Notes: generated from the letters alone by a model not told the origin. DNA of 43,223 nt from Pelomonas aquatica (GCF_026712205.1 NZ_JAPPUW010000033.1:1-43223), one strand, 5' to 3'; shown: positions 32,942-42,711, counted from the stretch's first letter. Made by a program: numbers and translations.

Positions 32942-34429
32942 TCAGCGGCCGGCCGAGGCCTGCTCGTCGGCGCCCGGGCGCCATCCGCCGCCCAGCGCCT
33001 GGAACAGCGCCACGCTGTCGCCGAGATGGCTGGCCTTGGCGCCGACCTGGGCCAGCCGGGCCTGCAGCAGCGCCTGCCGCGCCGCCAGCCAGGCCGGACG
33101 CGCCGCATAGCCCTGGCTGAACTGCTGGTCGGTCAGGGCCATCAGCCGCTCGCTGGCCGCCACATTGCGCTCCGCGGCTTCGAGGGCCCTGCCGTCGTGC
33201 TCCAGCGCGTACAGCGTGTCGGCCACGTTCTGGAAGGCGGTCAGCACGGCGCCCTGGTATTGCGCCTGAGCCGCCTCGGCGGCGGCCTCGGCCGCGCGCT
33301 TGCGGGCGGTCAGCGCACCGCCCGCGAACAGCGGCTGGGTCAGGCCGGCCACCAGGCCCCAGGACTGCCGGGCCGGCGAAATCAGGTTGGGCAGCGTCGC
33401 CGCGCTGTAGGCCAGGTTCGCGCCGATCGAGAACTGCGGCAGCATGTTGCTGACGCTGACGCCGATCTGCGCATAGGCCGCGTGCAGTTGCGCCTGCGCG
33501 GCCTGCACGTCGGGGCGGTATTGCACCAGTTGCGACGGCACGACCTGCGGCAGAGGCTGCGGCATGCGCAGGCGGGCCAGGTGCCCGGTCGACGGGCCTT
33601 CGTCCGGTGCCGCCAGCTCGCTGGGCAGGTCGCCGCACAGCACGGCCAGCAGGTCGCGGGTCTGCTCCAACTGCTTGTTCAGCGGCGGCAGCAGCGCCTG
33701 GGCCTGGGCCAGGGCGGCCTCCTGCTGGGCGAGGTCCATGCCGCTGCCGTACCCGGCCGCCTGCTGCGCCCTGGTGTGCTGCAGCTGTTCCTTCGCCAGG
33801 CTCAGCGCTTCGGTCACGATCTGCAGCTGGTCCAGCAGCGACTGCTCCTGCAGCACGGCGGCGGCCACGTTGCTGGCGAGGGTCGTGCGCAGCGCGTCGG
33901 TCTGGTAGCGCTGGCTGTCGGCGGCGGCCTGCAGCGACTCCACCTGGCGGCGGTTGCCGCCGAAAACGTCCGGCACGAAGCCCACGGTGAGCTGGGCCGT
34001 GTGCAGGTTGTAGAGCGACTGGCCCGAGCTCAGCGGCGACGACAGCACGGTGCCCGAGTTCTGCCGGGCCGCGCTGTAGCCCAGTTGCGCGGAGGGATAG
34101 AACAGTCCCTGCTGGGCGTTCACGTTCTGCTGGGCCTGGCGCAGGCTGGCCTCGCCCGCGGCGATGCCGGGGTTGCGCTGCAGCGCGCGCTCGACCAGCG
34201 CATTCAGCCGCTCGGAGCCGTAGGCCGCCCACCAACGGGGCTGGGGCGCCGCCGCTTCGCTCGGCGGTGCCGCGGCGTCCTTGGGCTCGCCGCGCAGATA
34301 GCCGGTCGCCTGGGGCGGGGGCGGCGCATGGAAGTCGGGGCCGGCGGCGCAGCCCGCCAGCGCGGCGGCGGCAAGCAGCTGGACGGCGCGAGCCAGGGGC
34401 CTCGGGAGGTGCTTGTCCGGGGATTTCAT
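32942..34429 (-). CDS. RND efflux outer-membrane lipoprotein (NodT family)
   Basis: The protein has 495 residues. A lipoprotein signal peptide ends in the lipobox LAGC (AAAALAGCAAGPDF). Two outer-membrane efflux repeats with long coiled-coil-like helices follow (NALVERALQRNPGIAAGEAS; YRPDVQAAQAQLHAAYAQIG). It forms the outer-membrane channel of the pump encoded just upstream; the gap to the RND gene is 12 bp, so it is the third gene of a minus-strand operon. TolC/CusC/CzcC-type function is well supported. The exported substrate is not visible from this subunit. Confidence 0.92.
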   Translation of the reverse strand: MKSPDKHLPRPLARAVQLLAAAALAGCAAGPDFHAPPPPQATGYLRGEPKDAAAPPSEAAAPQPRWWAAYGSERLNALVERALQRNPGIAAGEASLRQAQQNVNAQQGLFYPSAQLGYSAARQNSGTVLSSPLSSGQSLYNLHTAQLTVGFVPDVFGGNRRQVESLQAAADSQRYQTDALRTTLASNVAAAVLQEQSLLDQLQIVTEALSLAKEQLQHTRAQQAAGYGSGMDLAQQEAALAQAQALLPPLNKQLEQTRDLLAVLCGDLPSELAAPDEGPSTGHLARLRMPQPLPQVVPSQLVQYRPDVQAAQAQLHAAYAQIGVSVSNMLPQFSIGANLAYSAATLPNLISPARQSWGLVAGLTQPLFAGGALTARKRAAEAAAEAAQAQYQGAVLTAFQNVADTLYALEHDGRALEAAERNVAASERLMALTDQQFSQGYAARPAWLAARQALLQARLAQVGAKASHLGDSVALFQALGGGWRPGADEQASAGR

Positions 34430-34441
34430 GCTTGTGCTCCT

Positions 34442-37400
34442 TCAGGCCAGTGCGTCGCCGCCCAATCCCTTGCGGCGTTTCTTGAGCTTCACGCGCCGCA
34501 GCACGGCCAGGCGCAGGGCCGGCACGACGACCAGCAGGAAGAACGGGCCGAGGAACATGCCGCCAACGACCACCGTGGCGAGCGGGCGCTGAACCTGGCT
34601 GCCGATGCCGTGGCTGATGGCGGCCGGGAAGAGGCCGATGCAGGCCGACAGCGCCGTCATCAGCAAGGGACGCATGCGGTGCAGATAGGCGTCGTAGATG
34701 GCCTGCTCGGGCGTGCTGCCGGCGAGCCTGAGCTCCTTGAAGTAGGTCAGGATCAGGATGCCGTCCATGACCGACACGCCGAGCAGGGACACGAAGCCGA
34801 TCACCGCAGAGATGCTGACCACCTGGCCCGACACGAACAGCGCGAGCACGCCGCTGGCCACCGTGAAGGGCACCGCCACCAGCGCCAGCAGGCTGTAGCC
34901 GATGCTGTTGAACAGCGCATAGAGCAGCACCAGGATCAGCAGCATGGCGGCCGGGATGAGGACGGCCATGCGGGCCTTGGCCTTCTGCAGTTCCTCGAAC
35001 TCGCCGGCGTATTCGACGCGGTAGCCCTCCGGCAGGGCCAGTTCATGGCCCAGCTTGGCCTCGATCTCGGCCACCGTGCTGCCGAGGTCGCGGCCGCGCA
35101 CGCTGAACTTGATCGGGATGTAGCGCTCGTTGCGTTCGTGATAGACGTAGGTGGCGCCGGTGTCCAGGCCGATGGTGGCGATGTCGCGCAGCGGCACATA
35201 GGCCGTCCCGCTGCCGGTGCTGTAGCCCACGCGCAGGTCGCGCACGCGCTCGAGGCCGGCGCGGGCCGGGCCGGCGTAGCGGACCGACAGGCCGTACTGC
35301 CGGTCGCCTTCGAGCACCGTCGTCGCGACCGTGCCGCCGAGCGCGGCCTGCACCACGGCATTGACGTCGCCCGTGTTCAGGCCATAGCGGGCGGCCCTGG
35401 CGCGGTCGATCTGGATGTTCAGGTTGGGCTGGCCCAGCACGTTGAAGATGCCGAGGTCGCCCACGCCCTGGACCTGGCCCATCAGCGGCATGGCCCGGCC
35501 GGCGAGCTTCTCGAGGGTCACGAGGTCGGGCCCGATGATCTTGACCGAATTGGCGCCCTTGACGCCGGAGAGGCCTTCCTCGACGTTGTCCTGGATGTAC
35601 TGCGAGAAGTTGAAGCCCACGCCCGGGAACTCGCGCGTCAGGCGCTCCTGCAGCTCGTTCACGAGCTGTTCCTTGTCCACGCCGGCCGGCCATTGGTCGA
35701 AGGGCTTGAGCGGCGCGAACAGCTCCACGTTGTTGAAGCCCGACGCATCGCTGCCGTCGTCCGGCCGGCCGTGCTGGGACACCACCGTGATGACCTCGGG
35801 GAAGCTCTGGATGATGCGGCGCATCTTGTTGGCCTTCTCGGTGCCGGCCTCGAGCGAAATGGTCGGGGGCATCGAGGCCCGGATCCACAGATTGCCCTCC
35901 TCCAGCGCCGGCAGGAACTCGCTGCCGAGGTTGGCCGCCAGCACGGCCACGCCCAGCAGGAAGGCAACGGCGAAGCCGCACATCCAGCGCACGTGCGCAA
36001 TCGACCAGCGCAGCAGCGGCTCGTAGACGCGGTGGATCCCCCGCACCAGCCAGGTCTCCTCCTCCTTCACGCGCCGCGGCAGCAGATAGGCCACCAGCAC
36101 CGGCGTCACCGTGAAGGTCGCCAGCAGCGCGCCGGCCAGCGCATAGCCGTAGGTGCGGGCCATGGGGCCGAAGATCTGGCCCTCGACGCCCGTCATCAGG
36201 AACAGCGGCGAAAAGGCCGCGATGGTGATGACGGTGGAGAACAGGATGGAGTTGTCCACCTGCAGCGCGCTCATGAAGATCATGCGCAGGCGCTGGGTCC
36301 AGCCCAGGGCCGGGTCGGTCTCCATGCCGTGGGGCCCGCGCGTCATGGCCCGCAGCGCCTCCACGCGCTGGCGCGGCGTGCGCTGGAAATTGCGATAGAC
36401 GTTCTCGACCAGGATGACGGCCGAGTCGACGATGATGCCGAAGTCGACGGCGCCGAGCGACAGCAGGTTGGCCGACTCCCCCGTCAGCACCAGCATGATG
36501 ATGCTGAAGAACAGCGCGAACGGGATGTTGACGCTGACGATGACCGCGCTGCGCAGGTCGCCGAGGAAGATCCACTGGATGAAGAACACCAGCACGCAGC
36601 CGAACACCAGGTTGTGGATGACGGTGTGGGTCGTCACGTCGACGAGGGTCGAGCGGTCGTAGTAGGGCTCCAGGTGCACGCCCTGGGGCAGGCTGCCGTC
36701 GTGGTTAAGCGTGTCGACGGCGGTCTTGACGCGCGCGATCACGTCCTTGGTCTGCATCGTGCGGTTCATGATGACCACGCCGGTGACCACGTCGTTGCTG
36801 GCGTCGCGCCCGGCCTCGCCCAGCCGCGGCACGTTGCCCAAGCTGATCTCGGCCACGTCGCGCACCAGCACCGGCTGCCCGTTCTGCTGGCTGAGCACGG
36901 TGTTGCCGACGTCCTGGATGTTGCGCACCAGGCCCAGCCCGCGCACGTTCACCGATTGCTCGCCGACGCTGACGGTGCGCCCGCCCACATTGCTGTTCGC
37001 GTTGCCGAGCGCCTGGATGACCTGCTGCAGCGTCAGACCGTAGCTCTCCAGCCGGCCGGGCTGGACCTCGACGTGGTACTCCTTCGTCGTGCCGCCCCAG
37101 GTCACGATCTGGCTGACGCCGGGCACCGTGAGCAGGCGGCGCTGAATGACCCAGTCCTGGATGCCGCGCAGGTCCGTCAGGCTGTAGGTGGACGGCCCCT
37201 TGACCTGGTAGCGCAGGATCTCGCCCACCAGGCTCGATGCCTGGATCTGCGGCTGCACGCCGTTGGGCAGGCTGACGTTCTGCTGCAGGTTGATCGCGGT
37301 CTGGGTCAGCGCCGCCACGTAGTCGACGCCGTACTTGAAGGTCACGCGCACGAAGGACAGGCCGTAGAACGACGTGGAGCGGATGTTGTCCACGCCCAGC

Positions 37401-37627
37401 GTCGTGGCCAGGCCGATCTCCATGGGGCGCGTGTAGTAGCGCTCCATCTCCTCGGCCGACTGGCCGGCCGACTGGGCGGTGATCTCCAGGATCACCGGCG
37501 CGGGGTTGGGATAGGCCTCGACATTGAGCTGGTAGAAGGCCAGCAGCCCGGCCGCCAGGAAGGCCAGCAGCCCCAGCAGCACCATGGGGCGGCGCGTCAG
37601 CACGAAGGCCAGCAAAGGACGGAACAT
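34442..37627 (-). CDS. RND heavy-metal-type efflux transporter (CzcA-like)
   Basis: The protein has 1061 residues with the full RND layout: first helix after MFRPLLAFVLTRRPMV, two large periplasmic loops and twelve membrane helices. The fourth helix contains DFGIIVDSAVILVEN, with Asp, Asp and Glu at the spacing of the proton-relay residues in CzcA/CusA-type (HME) pumps. Most HME members have Gly where Ser follows the second Asp, so the substrate class is uncertain. It is the middle gene of an adaptor-pump-channel operon, with gaps of 13 and 12 bp. Co/Zn/Cd, Cu/Ag or another cation may be the substrate. Confidence 0.9.
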   Translation of the reverse strand: MFRPLLAFVLTRRPMVLLGLLAFLAAGLLAFYQLNVEAYPNPAPVILEITAQSAGQSAEEMERYYTRPMEIGLATTLGVDNIRSTSFYGLSFVRVTFKYGVDYVAALTQTAINLQQNVSLPNGVQPQIQASSLVGEILRYQVKGPSTYSLTDLRGIQDWVIQRRLLTVPGVSQIVTWGGTTKEYHVEVQPGRLESYGLTLQQVIQALGNANSNVGGRTVSVGEQSVNVRGLGLVRNIQDVGNTVLSQQNGQPVLVRDVAEISLGNVPRLGEAGRDASNDVVTGVVIMNRTMQTKDVIARVKTAVDTLNHDGSLPQGVHLEPYYDRSTLVDVTTHTVIHNLVFGCVLVFFIQWIFLGDLRSAVIVSVNIPFALFFSIIMLVLTGESANLLSLGAVDFGIIVDSAVILVENVYRNFQRTPRQRVEALRAMTRGPHGMETDPALGWTQRLRMIFMSALQVDNSILFSTVITIAAFSPLFLMTGVEGQIFGPMARTYGYALAGALLATFTVTPVLVAYLLPRRVKEEETWLVRGIHRVYEPLLRWSIAHVRWMCGFAVAFLLGVAVLAANLGSEFLPALEEGNLWIRASMPPTISLEAGTEKANKMRRIIQSFPEVITVVSQHGRPDDGSDASGFNNVELFAPLKPFDQWPAGVDKEQLVNELQERLTREFPGVGFNFSQYIQDNVEEGLSGVKGANSVKIIGPDLVTLEKLAGRAMPLMGQVQGVGDLGIFNVLGQPNLNIQIDRARAARYGLNTGDVNAVVQAALGGTVATTVLEGDRQYGLSVRYAGPARAGLERVRDLRVGYSTGSGTAYVPLRDIATIGLDTGATYVYHERNERYIPIKFSVRGRDLGSTVAEIEAKLGHELALPEGYRVEYAGEFEELQKAKARMAVLIPAAMLLILVLLYALFNSIGYSLLALVAVPFTVASGVLALFVSGQVVSISAVIGFVSLLGVSVMDGILILTYFKELRLAGSTPEQAIYDAYLHRMRPLLMTALSACIGLFPAAISHGIGSQVQRPLATVVVGGMFLGPFFLLVVVPALRLAVLRRVKLKKRRKGLGGDALA

Positions 37628-37640
37628 CTCGACGCTCCGC

Positions 37641-38876
37641 TCAGTTCTGCGCCATCTGCGCCAGGTTGCTCAGGAAGAGCGCGCGGTCCTTCGCGACCCG
37701 CTCCCCGGCCTTGAGCCCGTCGACGACCTGCACCCAGCCGTCCTGGGTCAGGCCCGTCACCACCTTGCGGCGCGTGAAGCTCTGCGCGTCCCGGGCGACC
37801 CAGGCGCTGATGCTGCCGTCGCCTTCGCGGGCCAGCGCGTTCTCGGGCACGGCCGGGCCAACGGTTGCGGCCTGCAGCTCGATGCTGAACTGGGCCATCA
37901 TCTGCGGCCGCAGCAGATGGCCGGGGTCCGCCACCTCGGTGCGCAGGCCGATGCGGTGGGAGGCCGGGTCGGCGACGTCGCCAATATAGGCCAGCCGACC
38001 CGTGAAGCGCCTGCCGGGGTAGGCCGACACGGTCACGTTCACCTTCTGCCCGAGGCGATAGCCGCCGAGCTCGGACTCCGGCACGCTGGCCACCATCCAC
38101 AGCCTGCGCATGTCCGCGACCATGACGGGCGGGCTGCCCGCGCCGGGCTGCACCAGCAGCCCTTCCGACGCCGCGCGCGCCACGACGCGGCCGGCCAGCG
38201 GGCTGCGCACGGGCATCTCGGTGTCCACGCGGCGCGACTTCTCGATCGCGTCGATGTCGCCGCTGCCGAGGCCGAACAGGCCCAGGGTCTTGCGCGCCGC
38301 ACGGTAGGCGCCATCGGCCGTCTGCTGGTCGGCGACGTTCTGCTGCAATTCCTTCTGGGAGATGCTTTGCCCGGCCGCCAGGCCCTGGGCACGCTGCAGC
38401 GTCTGCGTGGTGAGCTGCAGGCTGCCGGCCGCCGCGATCAGCGCCGAGGCCGCCTGGGCGAGGTCGGGGATCTGCACCGTGTACAGCACCTGCCCCTTGC
38501 GCACCTCGTCGCCGGCGCGCACCAGCACGCGGCCGATCCGGCCCTGGTAGGGCGAGAACACCTGGACCGCGTGGTCCTGGTCGAAGTCGATGATCCCGAG
38601 CGCCTCGCGCCGGGCCTGGAAGGGCCGGGTCTCGACGGGGCCCACCTTCAACTCCGTGATCTGGGCCGCATCGAGGCGCACCGTGTCGCCGTTCAGCATC
38701 AGCACGGAAGGGGAGGACGGGGCCGCCTTGGGGGCGTCCTGGTGGCGCAGCAACAGCAGCGCGCCCAGCGCGATGGCGACGACGGTGGACGCTGCGATAC
38801 GCAGGCTGCGTCCCCGGGAGCTGAGCTGCGGCCGGCGGCCGGCGGATGGAGTCAAGCGCATGACGGTCTGGGGCAT
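37641..38876 (-). CDS. RND periplasmic adaptor (CzcB/HlyD-like membrane fusion protein)
   Basis: From MPQTVMRLTPSAG the product has 411 residues; MRLTPSAG five codons later is equally possible, and neither has a good Shine-Dalgarno. An uncleaved membrane anchor (AASTVVAIALGALLLL) is followed by the segment TVRLDAAQITELKVGPVETR, a lipoyl-like domain (VFSPYQGRIGRVLVRAGDEV), a short helical hairpin and beta-barrel parts (MPVRSPLAGRVVARAASEG). It links the RND pump and outer-membrane channel. No His-rich metal-binding end is seen. It is the first gene of the efflux operon and divergent from exonuclease III. Confidence 0.9.
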   Translation of the reverse strand: MPQTVMRLTPSAGRRPQLSSRGRSLRIAASTVVAIALGALLLLRHQDAPKAAPSSPSVLMLNGDTVRLDAAQITELKVGPVETRPFQARREALGIIDFDQDHAVQVFSPYQGRIGRVLVRAGDEVRKGQVLYTVQIPDLAQAASALIAAAGSLQLTTQTLQRAQGLAAGQSISQKELQQNVADQQTADGAYRAARKTLGLFGLGSGDIDAIEKSRRVDTEMPVRSPLAGRVVARAASEGLLVQPGAGSPPVMVADMRRLWMVASVPESELGGYRLGQKVNVTVSAYPGRRFTGRLAYIGDVADPASHRIGLRTEVADPGHLLRPQMMAQFSIELQAATVGPAVPENALAREGDGSISAWVARDAQSFTRRKVVTGLTQDGWVQVVDGLKAGERVAKDRALFLSNLAQMAQN

Positions 38877-39036
38877 TGGTGACGAGGTGTTGGCCGCCGG
38901 GCTCCGGTCCGCAGCGGCCTCATGAATCGGCGGCACTCTAGAAAACCCTGGCTGACCGGACACTGACCAAGCGCGCGAACGGCCCTTGCACACGCCCGTC
39001 ACAATGCCGGCCAACACCCGCCTCGAGAAGCCCGCG

Positions 39037-39807
39037 ATGAAGCAGTTCGCCACCTGGAACGTCAACTCCCTGTCCATCCGCCTGCCGCAGGTGCTCGACT
39101 GGCTGGCCGCCCACCCGGTCGACGCCCTCGTGCTGCAGGAGACCAAGCTGACCGACGACAAGTTCCCGACCGCCGACTTCGGCGCCGCGGGCTGGCAGGT
39201 GCAGTGGTTCGGCCAGAAGACCTACAACGGCGTCGCGCTGATCAGCCGCGAGCCGGCGACCGACATCGTCAAGAACATCCCCGGCTTTGCCGACGAGCAG
39301 GCCCGCGTGATCGCCGGCACCGTCGGCGGCGTGCGCGTCATCGGCGGCTACTTCCCCAACGGCCAGGCGCCCGGCAGCGACAAGTTCGCCTACAAGATGG
39401 GCTGGCTGGACGCGCTGCGCGGCTGGGTCGGCGGGCAGATGCAGGCCCATGAGCAGCTCGTGCTGATGGGCGACTACAACATCGCCCCCGAGGACCGCGA
39501 CGTCTACGACCCGGTGGCCTGGGCCGGCCAGATCCACTGCACGCCCGAGGAGCGTGCGCAGTTCCGGCAGCTCGTCGAGCTGGGCCTGACCGATGCGTTC
39601 CGGCTGTTCGAACAGCCGGCCAAGAGCTGGAGCTGGTGGGACTACCGCAACCTGGCCTTCCGCAGGAACCAGGGGCTGCGCATCGACCACATCCTCGTCA
39701 GCGCGGCGCTGAAGGCCCGCGTGACGGCCTGCGAGATCGACAGGCTGCCGCGCAAGAACGAGCGGCCCAGCGACCATGCGCCGGTCGTCGTGACGATTGA
39801 TAGGTAA
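39037..39807 (+). CDS. xthA: Exodeoxyribonuclease III
   Basis: The protein has 256 residues from MKQFATWNVNSLSIRLPQVL; in-frame ATGs upstream would add residues not found in the family. All exonuclease III marks are present: WNVNSLSIRL, the metal-binding Glu in VLQETKLTDDKF, the catalytic DYNIAPEDRDVYDP, and the C-terminal RIDHILVS and SDHAPVVVTID. It repairs abasic sites and trims 3' ends of DNA in the cytoplasm. The TAA stop overlaps the first bases of the palindromic element at 39806. Confidence 0.95.
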   Translation: MKQFATWNVNSLSIRLPQVLDWLAAHPVDALVLQETKLTDDKFPTADFGAAGWQVQWFGQKTYNGVALISREPATDIVKNIPGFADEQARVIAGTVGGVRVIGGYFPNGQAPGSDKFAYKMGWLDALRGWVGGQMQAHEQLVLMGDYNIAPEDRDVYDPVAWAGQIHCTPEERAQFRQLVELGLTDAFRLFEQPAKSWSWWDYRNLAFRRNQGLRIDHILVSAALKARVTACEIDRLPRKNERPSDHAPVVVTIDR

Positions 39808-39960
39808 GGCTGAACGAGTCCCCGCGATGCAGTGCGCCCTGGTTTGGGATGGGCTGCAAGGCGCAAACCGCAGCCGTAGCGCGGGCTACGGCGAGGATTT
39901 GCAACGCAGCAGACCGCCCAAAGCAGGGATGCGCTGCGCGCGAGGGACTTGTTCAGCCTT
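39806..39960. repeat. 155-bp imperfect palindrome between convergent genes
   Basis: The left end AAGGCTGAACGAGTCCC is mirrored at the right end by the reverse complement of AAGGCTGAACAAGTCCC. The centre is a perfect hairpin, GCCGTAGC-GCGG-GCTACGGC (39873-39892). Inner arms also correspond loosely (GGTTTG/CAAAAC-like segments). It fills the space between the exonuclease III stop and the stop of the acetyltransferase gene. It could be a dispersed REP/MITE-like element acting as a bidirectional terminator. Confidence 0.7.
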
Positions 39961-39963
39961 GCC

Positions 39964-40611
39964 TCAGATCGAATCGAGCTGCGCCTGCAGCCGCTCGAAG
40001 AAGCGGCCGACGTGCACGCCATCGCACAGCGCGTGGTGCACGTCGACGGCCACCGGCATCAGCAGCCGGCCGGCCACCGGCTTGAAGCGGCCGAAGGCGA
40101 TCTTGGGCCGGTCGTCGCCCGCGGCGCGCGCATGCGTGAAGGCCGTGAACGCGAACCAGGGCAGTGCCGTCATGTGCACCAGGGTCTGCGCGCGCACGTC
40201 GCCGGGATCGTCGCCGGCGAACAGCGAGCCGCTGGCGCGGCGCACGCGCGCCAGGTTGGCCTTGCCGCGCTCGGCGAAGCGCGCCAGCGACGCGTCGCGG
40301 GGCAGCGTGACGAAGCCGAAGCTGCCGTCCTCGCGCAGCGCCGTGCTGCTGGCGTGGACGACGCCGAACTCGCGCACACCGAGGCCGCCGTCGACCAGGG
40401 TCTGGCGCATCGCGTCGATGCCGTTGGCGGCTTCCAGCGCCGCATGGTGATAGGCCAGCCAGGGCGTGGCGCCATGCGCGGCGGCGCGCTCGCGCAGGCC
40501 CGTCACGTCGACGTCGGCGGTCACGCTGAAGGCCGGCTGGGCCATTGCACGGAAATGCTGCAGCGCTGCACGCCGGGGCCAGTTTTCGAGGGGGATTTCA
40601 CGGTCTTGCAT
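39964..40611 (-). CDS. Chloramphenicol acetyltransferase-like protein
   Basis: From MQDREIPLENWPRRAALQHF the product has 215 residues, the normal size of type A chloramphenicol acetyltransferases. The active-site motif HHxxxDG is present (VDVHHALCDGVHVGRFF), with the preceding PWFAFTAFTHA and KIAFGRFKPVAGRLLMPVAV blocks. It would use acetyl-CoA to acetylate chloramphenicol or a related hydroxyl compound. The host is environmental and the gene shares the base composition of its neighbours, so it looks chromosomal and long-resident. Divergent from the chemotaxis receptor gene, 94 bp apart. Resistance activity is not proven by sequence. Confidence 0.88.
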   Translation of the reverse strand: MQDREIPLENWPRRAALQHFRAMAQPAFSVTADVDVTGLRERAAAHGATPWLAYHHAALEAANGIDAMRQTLVDGGLGVREFGVVHASSTALREDGSFGFVTLPRDASLARFAERGKANLARVRRASGSLFAGDDPGDVRAQTLVHMTALPWFAFTAFTHARAAGDDRPKIAFGRFKPVAGRLLMPVAVDVHHALCDGVHVGRFFERLQAQLDSI

Positions 40612-40705
40612 GGCGGGCTGGGGCGCATTTCCTGCAGGTTGAGCAAGATCAATCTTGGACGAGGTTCGGGGACGCATGCTCGCACGTTGCACAGAGGAGT
40701 ACCCC

Positions 40706-42307
40706 ATGAGACTGCAGTCCGCGACCCAGCGCGAGTTCCCCTTCCCGGCCGGCCAGTTGCTGGTGTCCACGACCGACCTCAAGGGCCGCATCCTGCACGC
40801 CAATGCCGTCTTCGTCGCGACGAGCGGCTACACGCTGGACGAACTGCTGGGCCAGCCCCACAACATCCTGCGCCACCCGGACGTGCCCGAGGAAGCCTTC
40901 CGCGACATGTGGGCGACCATACAGGCCGGCCAGCCCTGGTCCGGCCTCGTGAAGAACCGGCGCAAGGACGGCGACCACTACTGGGTGCTGGCCAATGTGA
41001 CGCCGCTGCTCGACGGCGGTCGGCCGGTGGCCTATCTGTCGGTGCGCTCGCAGCCGACGCGTGCCCAGGTCGACGCGACGGAGGCGCTGTTCGCACGGAT
41101 GCGCGAGGAGGCGCGCGCCGGCCGCCTGCGCCACCGGCTGAGGGCGGGCGAGATCGTCACCACGGGCTGGGCCGGCGCCTGGGCCGGCCTGCGCCGCCGC
41201 GCCCCCTGGCTGGGCGAGGCATCGGCCCACGTCGCCGTGGCCATGCTGGGCACGCTGGCCTACGCCGCGGCCGGCCCCTGGGTGGCGGCGGGCACGGCGT
41301 TGGCGGCCGGCGGCGCGCTCGCCGCATGGCGCGACGGCGGCCGGCGTACCGGGCTGCGCAAGGTGGAGGCCTATGCCAACGCACTCGCGGCCGGCGACCT
41401 CGCCGCCACGCTGGAGCGCAGCGGCCGACCGCAGTTGCGCGGCCTGGAGGCGTCGCTGGCCCAGGTCGGCGTGAACCTGCGTGCGATGGTGACCGACACG
41501 CGCCAGGAGATCGACCGCATCCGCAGCGTCGGCAACGAGATCGCCGACGGCAACCGCGACCTGGCCGAACGCACCGTGGCCCAGGCCGCCAGCCTGGAGC
41601 AGACGGTGGCCAGCATGGAGCAGATCGCGGCGACGGTGCGCGACACCAGCAACGGCACGCAGGCGGCCAACGGCGTCGTCGGCGAGCTGCATGAGGTGTC
41701 GCGCCACAGCGCCGAGGCCGTGCATTCGGTGACCGACACGATGGGCGGCATCGCCGGCTCGTCGAGCCGCATCGGCGAGATCGTGCAGCTCATCGACAGC
41801 ATCGCCTTCCAGACCAATCTGCTGGCGCTGAACGCGGCCGTCGAGGCGGCGCGCGCGGGCGAGCACGGCAAGGGTTTCGCCGTCGTCGCGGGCGAGGTGC
41901 GGGCACTGGCGCAGCGCAGCTCGCTGGCCGCGCGCGAGATCAAGTCGCTGATCGACGATTCGACGCAGCGCGTGCAGGCCGGCGAGGCGCAGACGCGCAC
42001 CGCGCGGGAGAGCATCGACGCGACGCTGTCCAAGGTGCGGGCTTTCACGGGCCTGATCGGCGACATCGACAACGCCGCCGCGGCACAGATGCGCGGCGTG
42101 GTCGAGGTGCATGGCGCGATGCGTCAGCTCGACGGCATCACGCACCAGAACGCGGCGATGGTGGAACAGCTGGCGCGTGCGGCCGCTCAGATGCTCAACG
42201 ACACGGCCCAGGTGGTCGCGGCGCTGCGCGTGTTCCGCCTCGCGGCCAACGAGACGCGGTCGCTGCCCGACGCGGTCGACCTGAGGCGTGTGGCCAAGCA
42301 GGCCTGA
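40706..42307 (+). CDS. PAS-domain methyl-accepting chemotaxis protein (Aer-like)
   Basis: The protein has 533 residues; AGAGGAGT precedes the ATG at 40706. Residues about 15-120 form a PAS domain of the Aer type ([20 protein letters not shown], then [12 protein letters not shown] and [18 protein letters not shown]). A hydrophobic segment at about residues 175-208 gives one or two membrane passes with no periplasmic domain. The signalling domain contains the conserved hairpin tip ([20 protein letters not shown], then [18 protein letters not shown]). No C-terminal CheR/CheB pentapeptide is seen. It probably senses redox or energy state, as Aer does. The ligand is inferred, and no FAD-binding proof is possible here. 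Confidence 0.93.
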   Translation: MRLQSATQREFPFPAGQLLVSTTDLKGRILHANAVFVATSGYTLDELLGQPHNILRHPDVPEEAFRDMWATIQAGQPWSGLVKNRRKDGDHYWVLANVTPLLDGGRPVAYLSVRSQPTRAQVDATEALFARMREEARAGRLRHRLRAGEIVTTGWAGAWAGLRRRAPWLGEASAHVAVAMLGTLAYAAAGPWVAAGTALAAGGALAAWRDGGRRTGLRKVEAYANALAAGDLAATLERSGRPQLRGLEASLAQVGVNLRAMVTDTRQEIDRIRSVGNEIADGNRDLAERTVAQAASLEQTVASMEQIAATVRDTSNGTQAANGVVGELHEVSRHSAEAVHSVTDTMGGIAGSSSRIGEIVQLIDSIAFQTNLLALNAAVEAARAGEHGKGFAVVAGEVRALAQRSSLAAREIKSLIDDSTQRVQAGEAQTRTARESIDATLSKVRAFTGLIGDIDNAAAAQMRGVVEVHGAMRQLDGITHQNAAMVEQLARAAAQMLNDTAQVVAALRVFRLAANETRSLPDAVDLRRVAKQA

Positions 42308-42319
42308 TGCGGCGGCAGT

Positions 42320-42583
42320 TCAGTCGCGCGGCCCGAGCGGGCGCATGCCGAAGTCGTAGAGCGCCCGCGTCAGTTCGGCGGTGCGCTCCTCGCCCAGGTC
42401 GGCCAGCAGCCGGTGCGGCGGCGTGCTGCGGATCTGGCCGATCTGTTGATAGCCCAGCGTCTTCGCGTGGACCAGCGTGCGCGAGGTCAGGGGCAGGCAT
42501 TCGAGCGGCGCCTGGTCGGCGAGGCTCAGCAGCCGGGCATAGGTTGCAGCGGAGATGGACACGGTGGTGGCGCAGGGCTGCAT
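42320..42583 (-). CDS. Small RNA polymerase alpha-CTD-like protein
   Basis: The product has 87 residues from MQPCATTVSISAATYARLLS; no strong Shine-Dalgarno is visible, and a GTG seven codons in is possible. Residues about 30-85 (starting LPLTSRTLVHAKTLGYQQIG and ending RALYDFGMRPLG) follow the pattern of the alpha subunit C-terminal domain: an LSxRxxNxLK-like helix, IGDL-like turn, LLxxLGxxxxxEL helix-hairpin-helix and a final DxGL-like end. It might bind DNA or RNA polymerase. The fold assignment is from pattern recognition only. It lies downstream of an 18-codon ORF and a LuxR-like fragment on the same strand. Confidence 0.55.
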   Translation of the reverse strand: MQPCATTVSISAATYARLLSLADQAPLECLPLTSRTLVHAKTLGYQQIGQIRSTPPHRLLADLGEERTAELTRALYDFGMRPLGPRD

Positions 42584-42711
42584 GTGGGGCGGCTGTGGGC
42601 GCGGGGGCCGCAACGGATGCGCCAAGGGTGCGGGGCTCGTGGTCTGGAGCCGGTCACCTGGGGCATCCGTTGCGGGCCGCGTCCGGTTCACGCCGTGGGT
42701 GGCGCATGTGC

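Noticed and set aside
32381-37714. A 1777-residue open frame on the plus strand
   Set aside because: It lies opposite the CzcA-like and NodT-like genes, is His/Gln/Arg-rich without domains, and is an antisense effect of GC-rich codon use.
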